Source: Legionellales bacterium
GTDB taxonomy: Bacteria; Pseudomonadota; Gammaproteobacteria; Berkiellales; Berkiellaceae
Assembly: GCA_023266435.1 (NCBI GenBank)
Contig: JAHFQF010000030.1
Location: forward strand, 1 to 15,531
Direction: 5' to 3'
Length of the DNA: 15,531 nucleotides
The notes below the pieces were generated by a model that worked only from the letters and a program-made list of their open reading frames with translations, ran no database searches and was not told the origin of the DNA. Both the position numbers and the translations under genes were made by a program. Each line of letters starts with the position of its first letter. Positions within the stretch are counted from its first letter, which is position 1. Below, piece by piece: positions 7,699 to 13,653 of the stretch.

Positions 7699-8184
7699 AT
7701 GAGCGAAAAACGCATCATCAAGAAGTACCCAAATCGTCGACTCTATGACACAGCAATTAGCAGTTATATTACGCTGGAAGACGTCAGAAGGTTAATATTG
7801 GACGATGTCATTGTGCAAGTCATTGATGCTCGCACCAAAGATGATTTGACACACAACACTTTGTTGCAAATCATGGTTGATCAGGAGGAAAGGCAGACAC
7901 CTTTGTTCACAACAGAGATGTTACAGCGCTTAATCCGAATCTATGGAGCTTCGTATCAACTCCTTTTAAGGCAAATGTTGGAGCAAAGTTTTGCTTTGTT
8001 TAGTCAACAACAGCTCGTTAACAAAGACAGTGGCGATAAATATGTGGATTCTCCAACAGCATTTATGCACCAATTGACTGAAGAAAACGTTAAGAGCTGG
8101 CAAGCATTACAAGAAAAAGCTGCCAAAGGAAACTTAGAAGAAAAAGCAACAGTCACCGAGGCCAACTCGGAGATTAATCACTGA
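7699..8184 (+). CDS. phaR: Polyhydroxyalkanoate synthesis repressor / PHB-responsive regulator
   Basis: PhaR proteins bind DNA and polyhydroxybutyrate and control phasin and PHB genes. The N-terminal DNA-binding domain (PHB_acc_N type) is clear: RIIKKYPNRRLYDTAISSYI (residues 5-24), then LEDVRRLILDD and VQVIDARTKDDLTHNTLLQI. The PHB-accumulation segment follows: PLFTTEMLQRLIRIYGASYQ, with LLRQMLEQSFALF. The charged tail has no clear fold. I start at the ATG at 7699, preceded by AGGT (7689-7692), because the family begins right before the KKYPNRRLYDT block; the open upstream frame has no support. Length is 161 residues. No phaA, phaB or phaC gene is in the window, so the targets lie elsewhere. 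Confidence 0.9.
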   Translation: MSEKRIIKKYPNRRLYDTAISSYITLEDVRRLILDDVIVQVIDARTKDDLTHNTLLQIMVDQEERQTPLFTTEMLQRLIRIYGASYQLLLRQMLEQSFALFSQQQLVNKDSGDKYVDSPTAFMHQLTEENVKSWQALQEKAAKGNLEEKATVTEANSEINH

Positions 8185-8205
8185 TACAATGGCTAGACTA
8201 TGTTC

Positions 8206-8248
8206 AAAAAAAACACTGCTCAAGGGGAAACGGTTCTCCTCTTGAGCA
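8206..8248 (-). terminator. Intrinsic terminator of the dksA-nitroreductase unit
   Basis: On the - strand, TGCTCAAG (8248-8241) pairs with CTTGAGCA (8224-8217). The stem extends inward by about four further pairs including a G-U. GTG and then eight T residues follow (8213-8206 read on -). It lies seven bases after the nitroreductase stop. On the + strand the same hairpin has no T run, so it is at best a weak stop for phaR. Confidence 0.75.
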
Positions 8249-8254
8249 ACACGC

Positions 8255-8920
8255 TCATTCATACCATGAGGCAAAAGCCTCTACTGGTTCACGTTCAGTA
8301 CGGTATTGATTGATCGGATCGGACCAATCTGCATAACCTAGCGCGATGCCACACACCACTTTTAGCTCGGCTGTCAGCTTAAGATGCTTGCGTATGATGT
8401 CTGGACGCTCAGACAATGCAGCTTGTGGACAGGTTTCCAACCCCAGCGCACGAGCAGCCAGTAAAAGAGTTTGAATGAACATACCGGTATCCAGCCAGGA
8501 GCCAGTTTCTAAGTAGCTATCAATTAAAATCATTAAACCGACTGGTGCGCCGAAAAAAGAATAGTTTTTATACCATTGTTCTTTGCGTCGAACACTATCC
8601 TCTTTAGTAATGCCTGCTGCAGAATACAAGGCCAAGCCACAAGCGCGTCTTCTTTGTAAATACGGCTCACGCCACTCCAACGGGTAATACTGGTAATCAG
8701 GACAATCAGGCTCTTGATTGTCTTTTGCGCGTATGTAGTCATCGGTGATGGCATTCATAGTCTGTTGACCTAAGACTGCCACGCGCCAAGGTTGGGTATT
8801 GACGCCTGAAGGTGAAAAACGAGCAGCCTCCAACAGTTGAATGAGCACTTCTTGAGTAACCGGCTTTTTCAAAAAAGCTCTGACAGACTGCCGGTTACGA
8901 ATCACTTCTAACAAGGTCAT
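8255..8920 (-). CDS. Nitroreductase-family FMN oxidoreductase
   Basis: This is an FMN-dependent, NAD(P)H-using oxidoreductase of the nitroreductase superfamily, probably dimeric and cytosolic. The FMN-phosphate motif is NRQSVRAF (residues 9-16, with Arg10, Ser12 and Arg14), followed by ARFSPSGVNTQPWRVAV (33-49). The central part has FGAPVGLMILID and GMFIQTLLLAARALGLETCPQAAL. The C-terminal CGIALGYAD strand is typical. Length is 221 residues. The natural substrate cannot be read from sequence: nitroaromatics, quinones and enoates are all reduced by members. The ATG lies only eight bases after the dksA stop, so the two are co-transcribed, and a strong terminator follows. Its own Shine-Dalgarno is weak, which fits coupling to dksA. 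Confidence 0.88.
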   Translation of the reverse strand: MTLLEVIRNRQSVRAFLKKPVTQEVLIQLLEAARFSPSGVNTQPWRVAVLGQQTMNAITDDYIRAKDNQEPDCPDYQYYPLEWREPYLQRRRACGLALYSAAGITKEDSVRRKEQWYKNYSFFGAPVGLMILIDSYLETGSWLDTGMFIQTLLLAARALGLETCPQAALSERPDIIRKHLKLTAELKVVCGIALGYADWSDPINQYRTEREPVEAFASWYE

Positions 8921-8928
8921 ACAAACAA

Positions 8929-9402
8929 CTACCGCATTTGTTGCTTTTCTTTTATCTCAGCAATGGTTTTACAATCAATGCATAAAGTTGCTGTAGGTCT
9001 AGCCTCTAATCGACGGATGCCGATATCAATGCCACACTCTTCACAGTAACCGTATTCATCGTTTTTGAGCAGTTGTAACGATGCTTCAATTTTGCTAATT
9101 AATTTACGCTCGCGATCCCGTTTACGTAACTTCAAAGCAAACTCTTCTTCCATGCTCGCTTGATCGCTAATATCCGAAGGATTTTCGTTAGAAGCGTTTT
9201 GTAGATCTTCAATCGTGACATCTCCGCCTTGCAGCAAAGCATTACGCCAAGTCATTAAGATATGCTCAAAATGCTTCTTCTGATTGTCATTCATGTATTC
9301 TTCGTTTGGAGTGGCCTGATAAGGCTTCACACCATAAGACAGCATGGTTTGCGACTCATCTGTAGTGGTGTCCTTGGATATTAATCCTTTGTTAGCTGCC
9401 AT
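8929..9402 (-). CDS. dksA: RNA polymerase-binding transcription factor DksA
   Basis: DksA enters the RNA polymerase secondary channel and, with ppGpp, tunes rRNA, amino-acid and stress promoters. The coiled-coil tip carries the DxxDxAS motif: Asp77 and Asp80 in SDISDQAS. The helix EEEFALKLRKRDRERKLISKIE follows. The zinc finger is complete: Cys120, Cys123, Cys141 and Cys144 in GYCEEC...LCIDC with the IGIRRLEARPTA spacer. Length is 157 residues, close to the E. coli protein. I start at the ATG at 9402, which has AAGGA eight bases upstream (9415-9411 on -); a longer frame from 9465 has no such site. It leads a two-gene unit with the nitroreductase. Confidence 0.95.
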   Translation of the reverse strand: MAANKGLISKDTTTDESQTMLSYGVKPYQATPNEEYMNDNQKKHFEHILMTWRNALLQGGDVTIEDLQNASNENPSDISDQASMEEEFALKLRKRDRERKLISKIEASLQLLKNDEYGYCEECGIDIGIRRLEARPTATLCIDCKTIAEIKEKQQMR

Positions 9403-9410
9403 AACCGTCT

Positions 9411-9415
9411 TCCTT
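9411..9415 (-). promoter_or_regulatory. Shine-Dalgarno that fixes the dksA start
   Basis: AAGGA on the - strand, eight bases before the ATG at 9402. The upstream alternative start at 9465 lacks such a site and would give DksA an unusual 21-residue extension. Confidence 0.65.
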
Positions 9416-9436
9416 AATGGCCACGCATTCTTCATC

Positions 9437-9465
9437 TCTATAGCAAATTCTAATCTCCACCGCAA
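9437..9465 (-). promoter_or_regulatory. Possible dksA promoter
   Basis: On the - strand TTGCGG (9465-9460) and TATAGA (9442-9437) are 17 bases apart, each matching consensus at about four positions. The start would be near 9430, about 28 bases before the ATG. One copy of the 11-base direct repeat overlaps the -35. Confidence 0.35.
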
Positions 9466-9505
9466 TGAATATTTGAACCGGGGTGCTTAAGAGTGCAATG
9501 AATAT
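9462..9505. repeat. Two copies of an 11-base direct repeat upstream of dksA
   Basis: GCAATGAATAT occurs at 9462-9472 and again at 9495-9505, with starts 33 bases apart, about three helical turns. Such spacing suits two sites for one DNA-binding protein on the same face. No known regulator motif is recognised. Confidence 0.4.
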
Positions 9506-9743
9506 ACACATTTAATTGAAGTTTCGCCACCCGCTTAAGTGCATTTTTCCTGTGCGCGCTATGCTCGTGGGTTCAGCAGAGGTCATTTAATGAGAGCTTA
9601 TATGTTATTTAATCAAATATGGTATTCATTTATTCCAGCAACCTGAATAAGTGCAATTACATGAAAGTGAATTCATTTAAGCTTGCGAGGCGTATGCCGA
9701 TAGAACTTATAGATTCTTCTGAATATATAAGTAAGGCGGAAAT
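9506..9743. other. AT-rich divergent intergenic region between dksA and sfsA
   Basis: No coding frame of quality is seen. CATTTAA occurs three times (9509-9515, 9584-9590, 9674-9680), the second inside the palindrome TCATT-T-AATGA (9583-9593). A weak sfsA promoter candidate is TTGCGA (9683-9688) with TATAGA at 9708-9713, a 19-base gap that is too long for a confident call. AAGG (9733-9736) is the sfsA Shine-Dalgarno. Confidence 0.35.
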
Positions 9744-10460
9744 ATGGAATTCCCAGGTCACCTCGTCGAAGGGGTTTTAATTAAAAAACATAACAATCAC
9801 TTAGCAGATGTGGCTGTTTCTCGAGATGACCGCTTGCTCGTTAAATTACAATCAGACAACGCCTTGCCAGGGTATGGCACTTTAGGAACCAGGTTGTGGT
9901 TTACAGTCAATGAAAAGTTTGATGCCAGTCATCAAGTCTGTCAATTAGTTGAAGTGGATGGTGGGCATTTAGTGTTTGTGAACAGTGCCATGATCAATTC
10001 TTTGGCAGCAGAGTCCATAGAGTGCGGTTTAATTGAAGAACTACAAGATTGTTATAAACCCACGTTAGGTGCTGTATATCCACAGAGCCATGAGCAAGCA
10101 GATATCTATTTGGAATCTAAAGCAGGTGGTGTGTATGTAGAGTGCCAAGAGGTCACCATGGGTGATGAAATTCACCGCGGTTTTGTACCTGACTGTCATA
10201 ATAATCGCTATAGCGATGATTTGCGCAAACTCATTCATGCCAAACAGTTAGGTCACCGTGCAGTGTTACTTTACTGTGTAAATCATACAGGCATTGATTG
10301 GGTCTTTCCTGCCGATCATATTGATCCGAATTATGGTGCGTTATTGAGACAAGCAGTGAGCGTGGGAGTAGAGGTCATTGCCTATCGTATTGCCGTGTCG
10401 CTCACGCATATTGCACTGATTGAAGCAATTCCTGCAAAAGTACCCGCTAAGATGTATTAG
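9744..10460 (+). CDS. sfsA: Divergent SfsA family protein
   Basis: SfsA proteins are DNA-binding or nuclease-like proteins of uncertain role, first linked to sugar fermentation in E. coli. The overall frame matches along its length: an N-terminal MEFP..L..G.LI.....HLADV, then GTLGTRLWF, LVEVDGG, FVNSAMINSLAAESIECGLI, GHRAVLLYCV, FPADHIDPNYGALLRQAVSVGVEVIAYR. The signature blocks are eroded, however. The usual CPNTGSM stretch reads KLQSDNAL (34-41). The PD-(D/E)xK-like core keeps Asp120 and Glu133 but has Gln135 where Lys is expected (VECQ for VEVK). The FPDA.T.RG..HL block reads VPDCHNNRYSDDL (148-160). Length (238) is normal and the frame is unbroken, so it looks divergent rather than decayed. 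Divergently oriented from dksA. Confidence 0.75.
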   Translation: MEFPGHLVEGVLIKKHNNHLADVAVSRDDRLLVKLQSDNALPGYGTLGTRLWFTVNEKFDASHQVCQLVEVDGGHLVFVNSAMINSLAAESIECGLIEELQDCYKPTLGAVYPQSHEQADIYLESKAGGVYVECQEVTMGDEIHRGFVPDCHNNRYSDDLRKLIHAKQLGHRAVLLYCVNHTGIDWVFPADHIDPNYGALLRQAVSVGVEVIAYRIAVSLTHIALIEAIPAKVPAKMY

Positions 10461-10484
10461 GGCAATTTAATGGGTCAGGAAGAT

Positions 10485-10509
10485 GGCGATTAGGTTTCCT
10501 CTAATCGCC
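10485..10509. terminator. Hairpin between convergent sfsA and hemL
   Basis: GGCGATTAG (10485-10493) pairs perfectly with CTAATCGCC (10501-10509) around a seven-base loop. It sits in the 77-base gap between two genes that end towards each other. Neither strand has a T run after the stem, so it may stall polymerase or protect mRNA ends rather than act as a classic terminator. Confidence 0.5.
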
Positions 10510-10537
10510 GATCTGTCGCTCTAAATAATTACCCTAA

Positions 10538-11827
10538 TCATACCAATGTTTTAAAGACCCTCTCAGCACAAGCCACAGTTTTTTGTAAGTCTTTTTCTGT
10601 GTGTGCAATAGAAATAAATCCTGCTTCAAAGGCGGAGGGTGCTAAGTAGACCCCTGCGTGCAACATTCCTTTGAAAAATGCTTTGAAACGATTTACATCA
10701 CAGGATTTTACTTCCTCAAAACACGTGACTGCTTTTTTATCAGTAAAAAATAAACCAAACATGCCGGGGACTTGCTGAATCAACAATGGAATGCCTAGGC
10801 GTTTGGCACAGGCGGTCATTTGCTCAGAAAAGCTTTCAGTTCTTTGGGCTAACTGGTCATAAAAGTCTGCTTGCTGCTTGATGGCTGTGAGCGTAGCTAA
10901 ACCCGCTGCCATGGTAATCGGATTGCCTGACAGGGTCCCTGCTTGATAGACACCACCTAGGGGCGCTAAACAAGCCATGATTTCTTTTTTACCGCCAAGC
11001 GCACCTACTGGCATGCCTCCACCGATCACTTTACCTAGGGTCGTTAGATCAGGACCTATGCCATACAGTCCTTGTGCACTTTGACGATGCACTCTGAAAC
11101 CTGTCATGACTTCATCCATGATAAAGACTGCGCCATGTGCATCACAGAGACGACGGATTGCTTGTAAAAAAGCAGGTGTCGCAGGGATAAGATTCATATT
11201 GCCGGCAATGGGTTCTAAAATAACGCCAGCAATTTTTTCACCCATCTCGGCAAATAATGTCTCTAAAGCCTGAATGTCATTGTAAGGTAAATTCACTGTA
11301 TGTTTGGCGATATCTGCAGGAACACCCTGTGAGCTAGGTTGATTAAAGGTTAACAAGCCTGAGCCAGCTTTGACCAACAGGCTGTCACTATGGCCATGAT
11401 AGCAACCTTCAAATTTTACTAAGAGATCTTTTCCCGTATAACCACGCGCTAAACGAATAGCAGTCATGGTGGCTTCGGTACCTGAATTTACCATACGGAC
11501 TTGATCAATACTGTCTAATTGCTCACAGATGAGCTCAGCCAGTTCAACTTCTAGAGGACAAGGAGCACCAAAACTGATCCCGTTATCGAGCGCATTTTTG
11601 ATGGCAGTGATGGTTGCTGTGTGCTTATGCCCTAAAATCAAGGGCCCCCAGGACCCTACATAGTCTATGTACGCATTGCCATCTACATCATAGACGTAGG
11701 CACCTTCGCCCTTTAATAAAAAAGGGGGATTGATATCGCCTATGGCGTTAAAAGAACGTACTGGAGAATTTACTCCGCCAGGAATATAGTGTTTTGCTTT
11801 CTCAAACAATTGTTCAGACAAAGTCAT
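10538..11827 (-). CDS. hemL: Glutamate-1-semialdehyde 2,1-aminomutase
   Basis: HemL is a pyridoxal-phosphate enzyme that converts glutamate-1-semialdehyde to 5-aminolevulinate, the C5-route entry to heme. The family markers are all present: IPGGVNSPVR (15-24), DVDGN.YIDYVGSWGP (48-62), VNSGTEATMTAIRLAR (113-128), CYHGHSDSLLVKAGSG (142-157), LEPIAGNM (204-211), DEVMTGFRV (238-246) and LGKVIGGGMPVGA with the cofactor Lys266. AGTLSGNP follows later. Length (429) is typical. GGAGAT (11838-11833 on -) is five bases before the ATG. It lies downstream of thiD on the same strand, an association also known in pseudomonads, but a 158-base palindrome-rich spacer separates them, so it may have its own promoter there. 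Confidence 0.96.
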   Translation of the reverse strand: MTLSEQLFEKAKHYIPGGVNSPVRSFNAIGDINPPFLLKGEGAYVYDVDGNAYIDYVGSWGPLILGHKHTATITAIKNALDNGISFGAPCPLEVELAELICEQLDSIDQVRMVNSGTEATMTAIRLARGYTGKDLLVKFEGCYHGHSDSLLVKAGSGLLTFNQPSSQGVPADIAKHTVNLPYNDIQALETLFAEMGEKIAGVILEPIAGNMNLIPATPAFLQAIRRLCDAHGAVFIMDEVMTGFRVHRQSAQGLYGIGPDLTTLGKVIGGGMPVGALGGKKEIMACLAPLGGVYQAGTLSGNPITMAAGLATLTAIKQQADFYDQLAQRTESFSEQMTACAKRLGIPLLIQQVPGMFGLFFTDKKAVTCFEEVKSCDVNRFKAFFKGMLHAGVYLAPSAFEAGFISIAHTEKDLQKTVACAERVFKTLV

Positions 11828-11883
11828 CGTTTATCTCCAAGACAGCTAGTTATTATTTTATATAGTCTTCTCGATTTGATTTA

Positions 11884-11993
11884 AGGTGTTGTTGTCATCG
11901 TCAGCTCGCAATCTTCGAGTACGTTCCGGTTGCTCGTGACTCGACACCTAGCCTAAAACCAAATCGCTTTGAGTCTAGCGATGCGTTAATCGC
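11884..11993. repeat. Palindrome-rich spacer between thiD and hemL
   Basis: Several inverted repeats are packed here. AGGTGT (11884-11889) matches ACACCT (11944-11949). Inside it TCGAGT (11915-11920) matches ACTCGA (11939-11944). Beyond these, ATCGC (11963-11967), GCGAT (11978-11982) and ATCGC (11989-11993) can form either of two hairpins sharing the middle arm. The last arm covers the thiD stop. The composition is more GC-rich and more symmetrical than other gaps in the window, as in REP or small palindromic elements. No T run marks a terminator. Confidence 0.45.
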
Positions 11994-12795
11994 GGAAATT
12001 TTTCTTAGCCCAAAATAATCGATTAGGCAAATGTTTACCCATGCCCACGCGAAACCCATGTCGCATGGCAGAGTGTGTGAATTCTTGTGCTTTATGAATG
12101 GCAGAGAACGCATCGAGCCCCTGTGCTAAAAAACCGGTGATGCAGGCGGACATGGTGCAATACATGCCATTGCATTCGTGAGGTAATTTGGGGAATTGGT
12201 ATTGTTCTAATAAGCGATAATTGCCATACACGTTGTTAAAAGAGTGAGTTTTATCCATTTTACCTTGGGTTAGCAACAAGTAATCTACCCCATAGCCCAT
12301 AATCTCTTGGGCGCTAGCGTCTAATGTGTCAGCCAGGGGGGCAACCAATTTAATTTCGTGAGCATTTAGGTGACAGACAGTTGCTAAGGGTAAAAGCATA
12401 ATTTTGAGTGCTTCAAGCAGGGTATCATCTTGCCAATAATAATGACTTAAACATTGGATATTTGGATCCATGACAATGGGCAGATTAGGGTAATCACATA
12501 AGATTTGACTGATTGCGTGTATACCCTCTAGGCTAGCCATCATGCCAATTTTTATGGCCACAACAGGCATGTCCTCTAAAACAACACGTGCTTGCTCCGC
12601 GATGAGTTGTCCTGGGATGGGAGAGAGTTTCTTAAAATGAGCAGTATCCTGCACAGTGATAGCAGAAATCACTGGGGCACAATGACATCCGATAGAGGAC
12701 AGGCTTTCAATGTCTGCATGAATGCCGGATGCGCCAGAGGGGTCATGATTAGTAATGCTCAAAACGACTGGAGTTTGCTCGCTAAGTTGGCGCAT
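11986..12795 (-). CDS. thiD: Divergent hydroxymethylpyrimidine (phosphate) kinase
   Basis: ThiD phosphorylates HMP and HMP-phosphate to make the pyrimidine half of thiamin. Ribokinase-fold markers are present counting from the ATG at 12795: NHDPSGASGIHADIES at 16-31, VISAITVQDT at 43-52, KIGMM at 82-86, VMDPN at 108-112 and an N-A-H-E step in place of TPN..E. The nucleotide anion hole is altered: the usual HGTGCT reads NGMYCT (209-214), keeping only Gly210 and the catalytic-position Cys213. The KGGH-type strand reads LTQGKM. I prefer 12795 to the TTG at 12810 because the promoter would start transcription near 12820. Its place beside hemL and rubredoxin supports the assignment. Length is 269; activity is less certain. 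Confidence 0.78.
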   Translation of the reverse strand: MRQLSEQTPVVLSITNHDPSGASGIHADIESLSSIGCHCAPVISAITVQDTAHFKKLSPIPGQLIAEQARVVLEDMPVVAIKIGMMASLEGIHAISQILCDYPNLPIVMDPNIQCLSHYYWQDDTLLEALKIMLLPLATVCHLNAHEIKLVAPLADTLDASAQEIMGYGVDYLLLTQGKMDKTHSFNNVYGNYRLLEQYQFPKLPHECNGMYCTMSACITGFLAQGLDAFSAIHKAQEFTHSAMRHGFRVGMGKHLPNRLFWAKKNFRD

Positions 12796-12826
12796 ACAAA
12801 AAACATCCAAGGGAATACGACTTCAA

Positions 12827-12855
12827 ATTGTAGCCCTTTTAAACTAGTCCAGCAA
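12827..12855 (-). promoter_or_regulatory. Promoter of thiD
   Basis: On the - strand TTGCTG (12855-12850) and TACAAT (12832-12827) are exactly 17 bases apart. TACAAT differs from consensus at one position. Transcription would start near 12820, about 25 bases before the ATG at 12795. Confidence 0.6.
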
Positions 12856-12864
12856 CTTGTCTTA

Positions 12865-12873
12865 TGGTACGAT
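12865..12873 (+). promoter_or_regulatory. Possible extended -10 promoter of the rubredoxin gene
   Basis: TGG directly followed by TACGAT (12868-12873) forms an extended -10 element. The -35 region is poor and lies over the thiD promoter, so the two promoters would be close and face away from each other. Confidence 0.3.
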
Positions 12874-12912
12874 GATGCACTTTTGTGTCGCATTAATTTA
12901 GGGAATTTGTTC

Positions 12913-13077
12913 GTGAAACGATATATGTGTTTGTTGTGTGGCTTTGTTTATGATGAGGCTTTAGGCTCTCCAGCAGAGGGGTTAGCGCCGGGAACAGCCT
13001 GGGCTGATGTCCCTCCAAACTGGCGTTGTCCAGAATGCGGGGCGACTAAAGACGATTTTGAAATGATTGAAATCTAG
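12913..13077 (+). CDS. Rubredoxin
   Basis: Rubredoxin is a small electron carrier with one iron held by four cysteines. Here they are Cys6, Cys9, Cys39 and Cys42, in CLLCG and CPECG. The spacing and the sequence between (FVYDEALG, GTAWADVPPNWRCPECGATKDDFE) are classic, and 54 residues is the normal size. Translation starts at GTG 12913: AGGGA (12900-12904) lies eight bases upstream, and family members begin M-K-x-Y-x-C. The in-frame ATG at 12925 would cut off residues before Cys6. The open frame continues far upstream, antisense to thiD, but that part is not part of the gene. Partners could be a rubredoxin reductase or an oxidase elsewhere. Confidence 0.95.
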   Translation: MKRYMCLLCGFVYDEALGSPAEGLAPGTAWADVPPNWRCPECGATKDDFEMIEI

Positions 13078-13092
13078 CCAGCGGTTTTCGTG

Positions 13093-13123
13093 AAGGTTTT
13101 GCAAAAAGATTTTGCAAAACCTT
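13093..13123. terminator. Perfect 14-base-pair hairpin between rubredoxin and hemJ
   Basis: AAGGTTTTGCAAAA (13093-13106) and TTTTGCAAAACCTT (13110-13123) are exact reverse complements around the three-base loop AGA. It lies in the 61-base gap between two convergent genes, so a two-way terminator is the likely job. The lower stem holds the G-C pairs. No extra T run follows on either strand. Confidence 0.6.
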
Positions 13124-13138
13124 TGCTAAAAATTGTGG

Positions 13139-13567
13139 CTAGGGTTTTAAGACGGCTAATAAGATGATCCCTATCAAAAGTACAGCGGGAATCTCATTAA
13201 ATATTCTAAAGAAGCGTTCGCTTTTTTGATTGTTGCGTTGAGCAAACTGCAGTTGGTAATGTTTACAAAATCCATGGTAGATAAACAACAAGCCTACTAA
13301 CAAGAGCTTGGTATGTAGCCAGCCCATGTGTTTGAAAGTAGCAAGCCCTAGTTTGTGAATCATCAGGGTTCCACACAGCAGAGTCAGTATGGCTGCAGGC
13401 GTCATAATGACTGTGTACAGTTTGCGCTCCATTGTGCAAAAGCGTGCATGTTCCTCAGGAGTAGAAACTTGAGTGTGATACACGAAGAGGCGCGGTAGAT
13501 AAAACAGCCCGCCAAACCAGGCGACCATGGCAATTAGATGCAGTGCTTTGAGCCAAAGATAAGACAT
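13139..13567 (-). CDS. hemJ: Protoporphyrinogen IX oxidase, HemJ type
   Basis: HemJ is a small inner-membrane protein that oxidises protoporphyrinogen IX to protoporphyrin IX late in heme synthesis. The N-terminal WLKALHLIAMVAWFGGLFYL and following PRLFVYH are the family signature, with the heme-linked His10. Four membrane segments are visible at about 4-24, 52-72, 83-101 and 125-141. WLHTK (83-87) and FNEIP (123-127) are conserved family positions. Length is 142 residues, as expected. It is divergent from erpA and convergent with rubredoxin. The Shine-Dalgarno is unclear; a G-rich run lies about 12 bases before the ATG. HemL lies 1.3 kb away in this window. Confidence 0.92.
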   Translation of the reverse strand: MSYLWLKALHLIAMVAWFGGLFYLPRLFVYHTQVSTPEEHARFCTMERKLYTVIMTPAAILTLLCGTLMIHKLGLATFKHMGWLHTKLLLVGLLFIYHGFCKHYQLQFAQRNNQKSERFFRIFNEIPAVLLIGIILLAVLKP

Positions 13568-13586
13568 GAGGTTTCATAGCCCCCTG

Positions 13587-13592
13587 TATAAT
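13587..13592 (+). promoter_or_regulatory. Consensus -10 element for erpA, which decides its start
   Basis: TATAAT (13587-13592) is a perfect -10, though no good -35 lies 16-18 bases before it. Transcription would begin near 13599, after the in-frame ATG at 13591 that overlaps the element. This makes the ATG at 13654 the likely start of the erpA product. Confidence 0.45.
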
Positions 13593-13653
13593 GAAGCAAG
13601 CAGTATACTCCATTTCCCTTGCTGAAACAGGTGGTTCTTGTTATGATCGAAAA

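Noticed and set aside
9403..9465. 21-residue N-terminal extension of DksA
   Set aside because: The ATG at 9402 has AAGGA at good spacing and yields normal DksA length.
11901..12113. 70-residue frame on the - strand across the thiD-hemL spacer
   Set aside because: Overlaps the end of thiD in another frame, has no ribosome binding site, and its composition follows the palindromes.
12592..12912. Open frame continuing upstream of rubredoxin, antisense to thiD
   Set aside because: It is only the accidental extension of the rubredoxin frame; the GTG at 12913 has a Shine-Dalgarno and gives the normal 54-residue protein.
13591..13653. 21-residue N-terminal extension of ErpA
   Set aside because: Its ATG overlaps a perfect TATAAT, so it would precede the transcription start; the residues do not look like an A-type carrier.
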